From contig JACKDW010000010.1 of the NCBI GenBank assembly GCA_020633295.1, positions 302,437 through 366,436 of the forward strand: a DNA stretch of 64,000 bases. The letters are read 5' to 3'. Below the pieces are notes generated by a model that did no database searches, was not told the DNA's origin, and worked only from the letters and a program-made list of their open reading frames with translations. The translations under genes and the position numbers were made by a program. Source of the DNA: Myxococcales bacterium (GTDB taxonomy: Bacteria; Myxococcota_A; Polyangia; Nannocystales; Nannocystaceae). Numbering within the stretch: position 1 is the first letter of the stretch; each line of letters starts with the position of its first letter. Of this stretch, positions 61,860 through 64,000 are shown piece after piece.

Positions 61860-61933
61860 CGAGCTAGTCGAGCGCCTGCTCCCGCGCGCTGCGGCGCGTC
61901 GGGGCCCGGCTCCAGTCGATTTGCGCCCTTCGG

Positions 61934-62194
61934 TTGCTCTCACATATGGGCATGCGTCGAAACGAGGCGCTCGGTCTGATGTGGCCTATGGTCGACTGGC
62001 AGCACGGCGCACTGGTGCTCCCCGACAGCAAGGTTGGCCGGCGGCGTGTCCCCCTGTTACGACAGGCCCTTGACCCCCTACACGAGGCCAGAGACCGCAG
62101 GAGCCCGAGCCGCGGCGCGCTCGTAGTAGTCTCGGCCGCCTTCACATCGCCGCGGTCGAAGCGGACGTTTCCGAGCCCGTCGGGGACGACGTAG
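61934..62194 (+). pseudogene. Fragment of a tyrosine recombinase
   Basis: The frame reads LSHMGMRRNEALGLMWPMVD, then WQHGALVLPDSKVGRRRVPL. This matches the segment around the first catalytic Arg of phage-type integrases (TGxRxxEALxLxWxxVD). The N-terminal domain and the His-x-x-Arg and Tyr boxes are absent, and the frame then runs into unrelated sequence. Only about 45 codons are recognisable. Confidence 0.7.
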
Positions 62195-62423
62195 GGCGGC
62201 CTGAGCCGCTGACCTCCGAGGCCCGAGGGCTCGCCCGCGACGCTCCTGTCGCCGGCGGGCCCTCCGCGTTTCGAAGGCTGAGCTCGGCGCGAGCGCGCTG
62301 ATCGGTGATCCGGTGGGGGGTCCGTTTTCCTGAGCGCTGGGGGGTCATTTCTGGCGAGCGCTGAGGGTCGATCGGAGATGAAGATGCGCGCCAACGCTCT
62401 CGCACGCTGTAACAATTGGCACT
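62195..62423. other. Spacer with IS-end-like sequence
   Basis: GAGCGCTGGGGGGTC (62333-62347) and GAGCGCTGAGGGTC (62357-62370) form a short direct repeat after a GGGGGGTCC block. This resembles the end repeats of IS21-type elements, but no transposase is present. Confidence 0.35.
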
Positions 62424-62665
62424 CGCGTTTGCGCGCTGCAAAATCACCGACAATCGCGTTTGCGCGCTGCAAGATAATCAACAGCGCTGCAAGATAATCA
62501 ACAGCGCTGCAAGATAATCAACAGCGCTGCAAGATAATCAACAGCGCTGCAAGATAATCGGCACCTACTGCGAGATAATCGGCACCTGCTGCGAGATAAT
62601 CGGCACCTGCTGCGAGATAATCGGCACCTGCTACGAGACAATCGGTATCTGCGAGATAGTCGACA
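62424..62665. repeat. Two-family tandem repeat array
   Basis: An A family of 20-bp units (GCGCTGCAAGATAATCAACA, four exact copies at 62464-62543) passes through a hybrid unit (62544-62563, ending GGCA) into a B family of 21-bp units (cores CTGCGAGATAATCGGCA, about five copies, decaying). Two longer copies of CGCGTTTGCGCGCTGCAA precede the array. There are no spacers, so it is not a CRISPR. Open frames through it read as repeat peptides (DYLAAGA) and are not genes. Confidence 0.85.
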
Positions 62666-63424
62666 GCGCTGTAAGACAACGGAACCTTCATGGACGACCG
62701 GAGCACGAGCAGGGTTGCCTCCGCGAGCGCCGCTCCTCGCGCTCGACGGCGCCGAGCAGGCCGGGTCCTCGAGGAACGCGGTCAGACCGGCCCAGCGGTC
62801 CAGCATGTAGGAGTCGCTATCGCCAGCGTGCTGCGCGGGAGCGCGACCCGTCTCTTGTATCACTCCTCGAGCGCGCGCTCGTACTCATCGCTCTCTGGAC
62901 CCGTTGGCACCGGCGCCGCCCATTCGAGCGTCGAGCGAGACGCCGCGCGGCACGGGGCTCAGGGAATCAGACTCGGCGACCCAATTCTTCGTCGCGCTCA
63001 GAGTCGCCCACCGATGTCCACGTTCACCAACCGTTTGCCCGTATATGATCGCGCCATGGTTCCGAGCAACGAGCCGCCCTCTTCGGCCATCTCTAGACCT
63101 TGTGAGATGAGACAGATCTGGCTCAAGGAGAAGAGGATGCGGGCACAGGCGCAAGCGATGGCGAATAGGCAACCGCGGAACGACCAGGCGGCGACGATGA
63201 CGGGCCGACTCGGGCCGGCTCGGGCCGCCGTCCCAGAAACAGGACCTGATGGTCTAACGCTCGCGTCCATGCCCTTTCAACTGGCGCCCCCCCACGCCGA
63301 TACCTCTTGTGGGGCAGGTGTGGGGTCATGCATCTCTTCGAAAGCTGGTGGAACCGTCACTTTGGCCAAGGTGTTCCATCTTGCTCCGCGAAGTCAACGA
63401 ACTCCGTCAAAGCTCGTAGCTGGC
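62666..63424. other. Region without a supported gene
   Basis: The open frame that leads into the HTH gene is continuous here, but it is low in protein character and has no ribosome site. Base composition becomes gradually less GC-rich after about 63350. Confidence 0.4.
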
Positions 63425-63850
63425 ATGAAGCTACGGCCGCATCACCTCCTCTTAAACTTTCTCGACTTCCTTAAAATCGACTACAGAGACAAGAGAGCCG
63501 TTTTCGAGGTTATAAAGAACCGTAGCCTAAGAAATGCAGTGAAGTCCGACTCTGTGAACTTCGGATCCGAGCAGTTTTTTTGGCTCCTTAGGTCTCAAGG
63601 AGCTTGCTACTGGGAGATCGATACAGTTGAAGACGCAACAAAGAAGATAGCGGCCCGCTTACGCGGGCAGCAGACGAACGTCTCGCATCTCGCACGTGAG
63701 ATAGGAGTATCAAGGTCATCGATTCAAAAGCTCGAAGCGAACATGAAAATACGTATGGCGACCCTAATTGCGATAGGCAGGCCGGCAGGGTTTCTCAACG
63801 GCGTGTTTTCGCTCCGTCCGCCGGATGCCCCTCACCGATCCAGGCGTTAG
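63425..63850 (+). CDS. HTH protein of foreign composition
   Basis: 141 residues from ATG at 63425; the upstream open frame is not credible protein. The first 80 residues (LLLNFLDFLKIDYRDKRAVF, FGSEQFFWLLRSQGACYWEI) form an unknown helical domain. The second part, TNVSHLAREIGVSRSSIQKL, then EANMKIRMATLIAIGR, is a clear helix-turn-helix. Base composition is far more AT-rich than the rest of the window, with A/T-ending codons, which suggests recent acquisition. The next-door integrase fragment and tandem repeats support a mobile-DNA context. Possibly a transcription regulator of a lost element. Confidence 0.7.
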   Translation: MKLRPHHLLLNFLDFLKIDYRDKRAVFEVIKNRSLRNAVKSDSVNFGSEQFFWLLRSQGACYWEIDTVEDATKKIAARLRGQQTNVSHLAREIGVSRSSIQKLEANMKIRMATLIAIGRPAGFLNGVFSLRPPDAPHRSRR

Positions 63851-64000
63851 GCGACGCCGCGAGGGGTCGACTTGAGATACACGCGGTTCCGTGCTGAGAC
63901 AGCTCGTGATCGTCGAGCAGCACCTGCAGCATCCACGCTGTTCAGGATAGCAAGCGAGTTCCGGGCCTGGCGCCGCCCGCTGCGCCCCGACGAGAGCGCG
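63851..64000. other. Window edge, no gene seen
   Basis: Too short to judge; high GC returns after the HTH gene. Confidence 0.3.

Noticed and set aside
62464..62665. CRISPR array
   Set aside because: Units are contiguous without unique spacers and no cas genes are present.
62498..62863. Minus-strand ORF with repeated DYLAAGA peptide
   Set aside because: It is only the translation of the tandem DNA repeat and has no ribosome site.

Overview
The window looks like a piece of a high-GC myxobacterial (Polyangia) genome, most likely of the Nannocystineae type. The base composition is strongly GC-rich. The content includes very large Ser/Thr kinases fused to WD40, TPR or AAA modules, a gmx1-type sigma-70 factor, ADYC, DUF4215 and RCC1 lipoproteins, secreted proteases ending in MYXO-CTERM-like tails, and many lipoproteins of unknown role. 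The assignment rests on gene families only. No rRNA or tRNA genes were seen.

Layout. 0.9-3.6 kb: one large protein of unknown function. 3.7-9.3 kb: an IS3 remnant, a GIDE-domain membrane protein, a TonB-domain lipoprotein and an M16 lipoprotein protease. 9.5-15.1 kb (minus): an operon-like trio of sigma factor, ADYC lipoprotein and TPR kinase, followed by a truncated copy of a gene found intact at 43.3 kb. 16-26 kb: two cysteine-rich repeat proteins, one cut by an IS3 element with readable ends, flank a six-gene minus-strand cluster. That cluster holds MbnP, MbnH, a His/Asp/Thr-repeat lipoprotein, two further lipoproteins and a TonB-dependent receptor, and reads as a copper-handling system. 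26.6-35.9 kb: secreted and lipoprotein genes mixed with pseudogenes, among them a decayed PLP-dependent enzyme and an IS21 remnant. 36-42.3 kb: a trypsin-like protease, a DUF4215 lipoprotein and a WD40 kinase. 44.7-48.1 kb: a Rieske oxygenase, a 3-beta-HSD-like dehydrogenase and an FAD lactone oxidase, which may act on sterols. 48.6-59.4 kb: a trypsin-like protein without its catalytic serine, a second WD40 kinase with 16 repeats, a sigma-54 activator and a PknK-like kinase. 59.4-64 kb: an RCC1 lipoprotein, then a junk-like segment of pieces copied from elsewhere in the window, an integrase remnant, tandem repeats and an AT-richer HTH gene.

Two themes stand out. The first is envelope and signalling: kinases, a sigma factor, a sigma-54 activator and many lipoproteins. 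The second is segmental copying. At least six gene fragments in the window are partial copies of other sequence in the same 64 kb, and two IS families left remnants. The best candidate for a coherent, little-described system is the copper cluster at 16.9-23.6 kb. The sigma/ADYC/kinase trio and the WD40 kinase paralogues are next.
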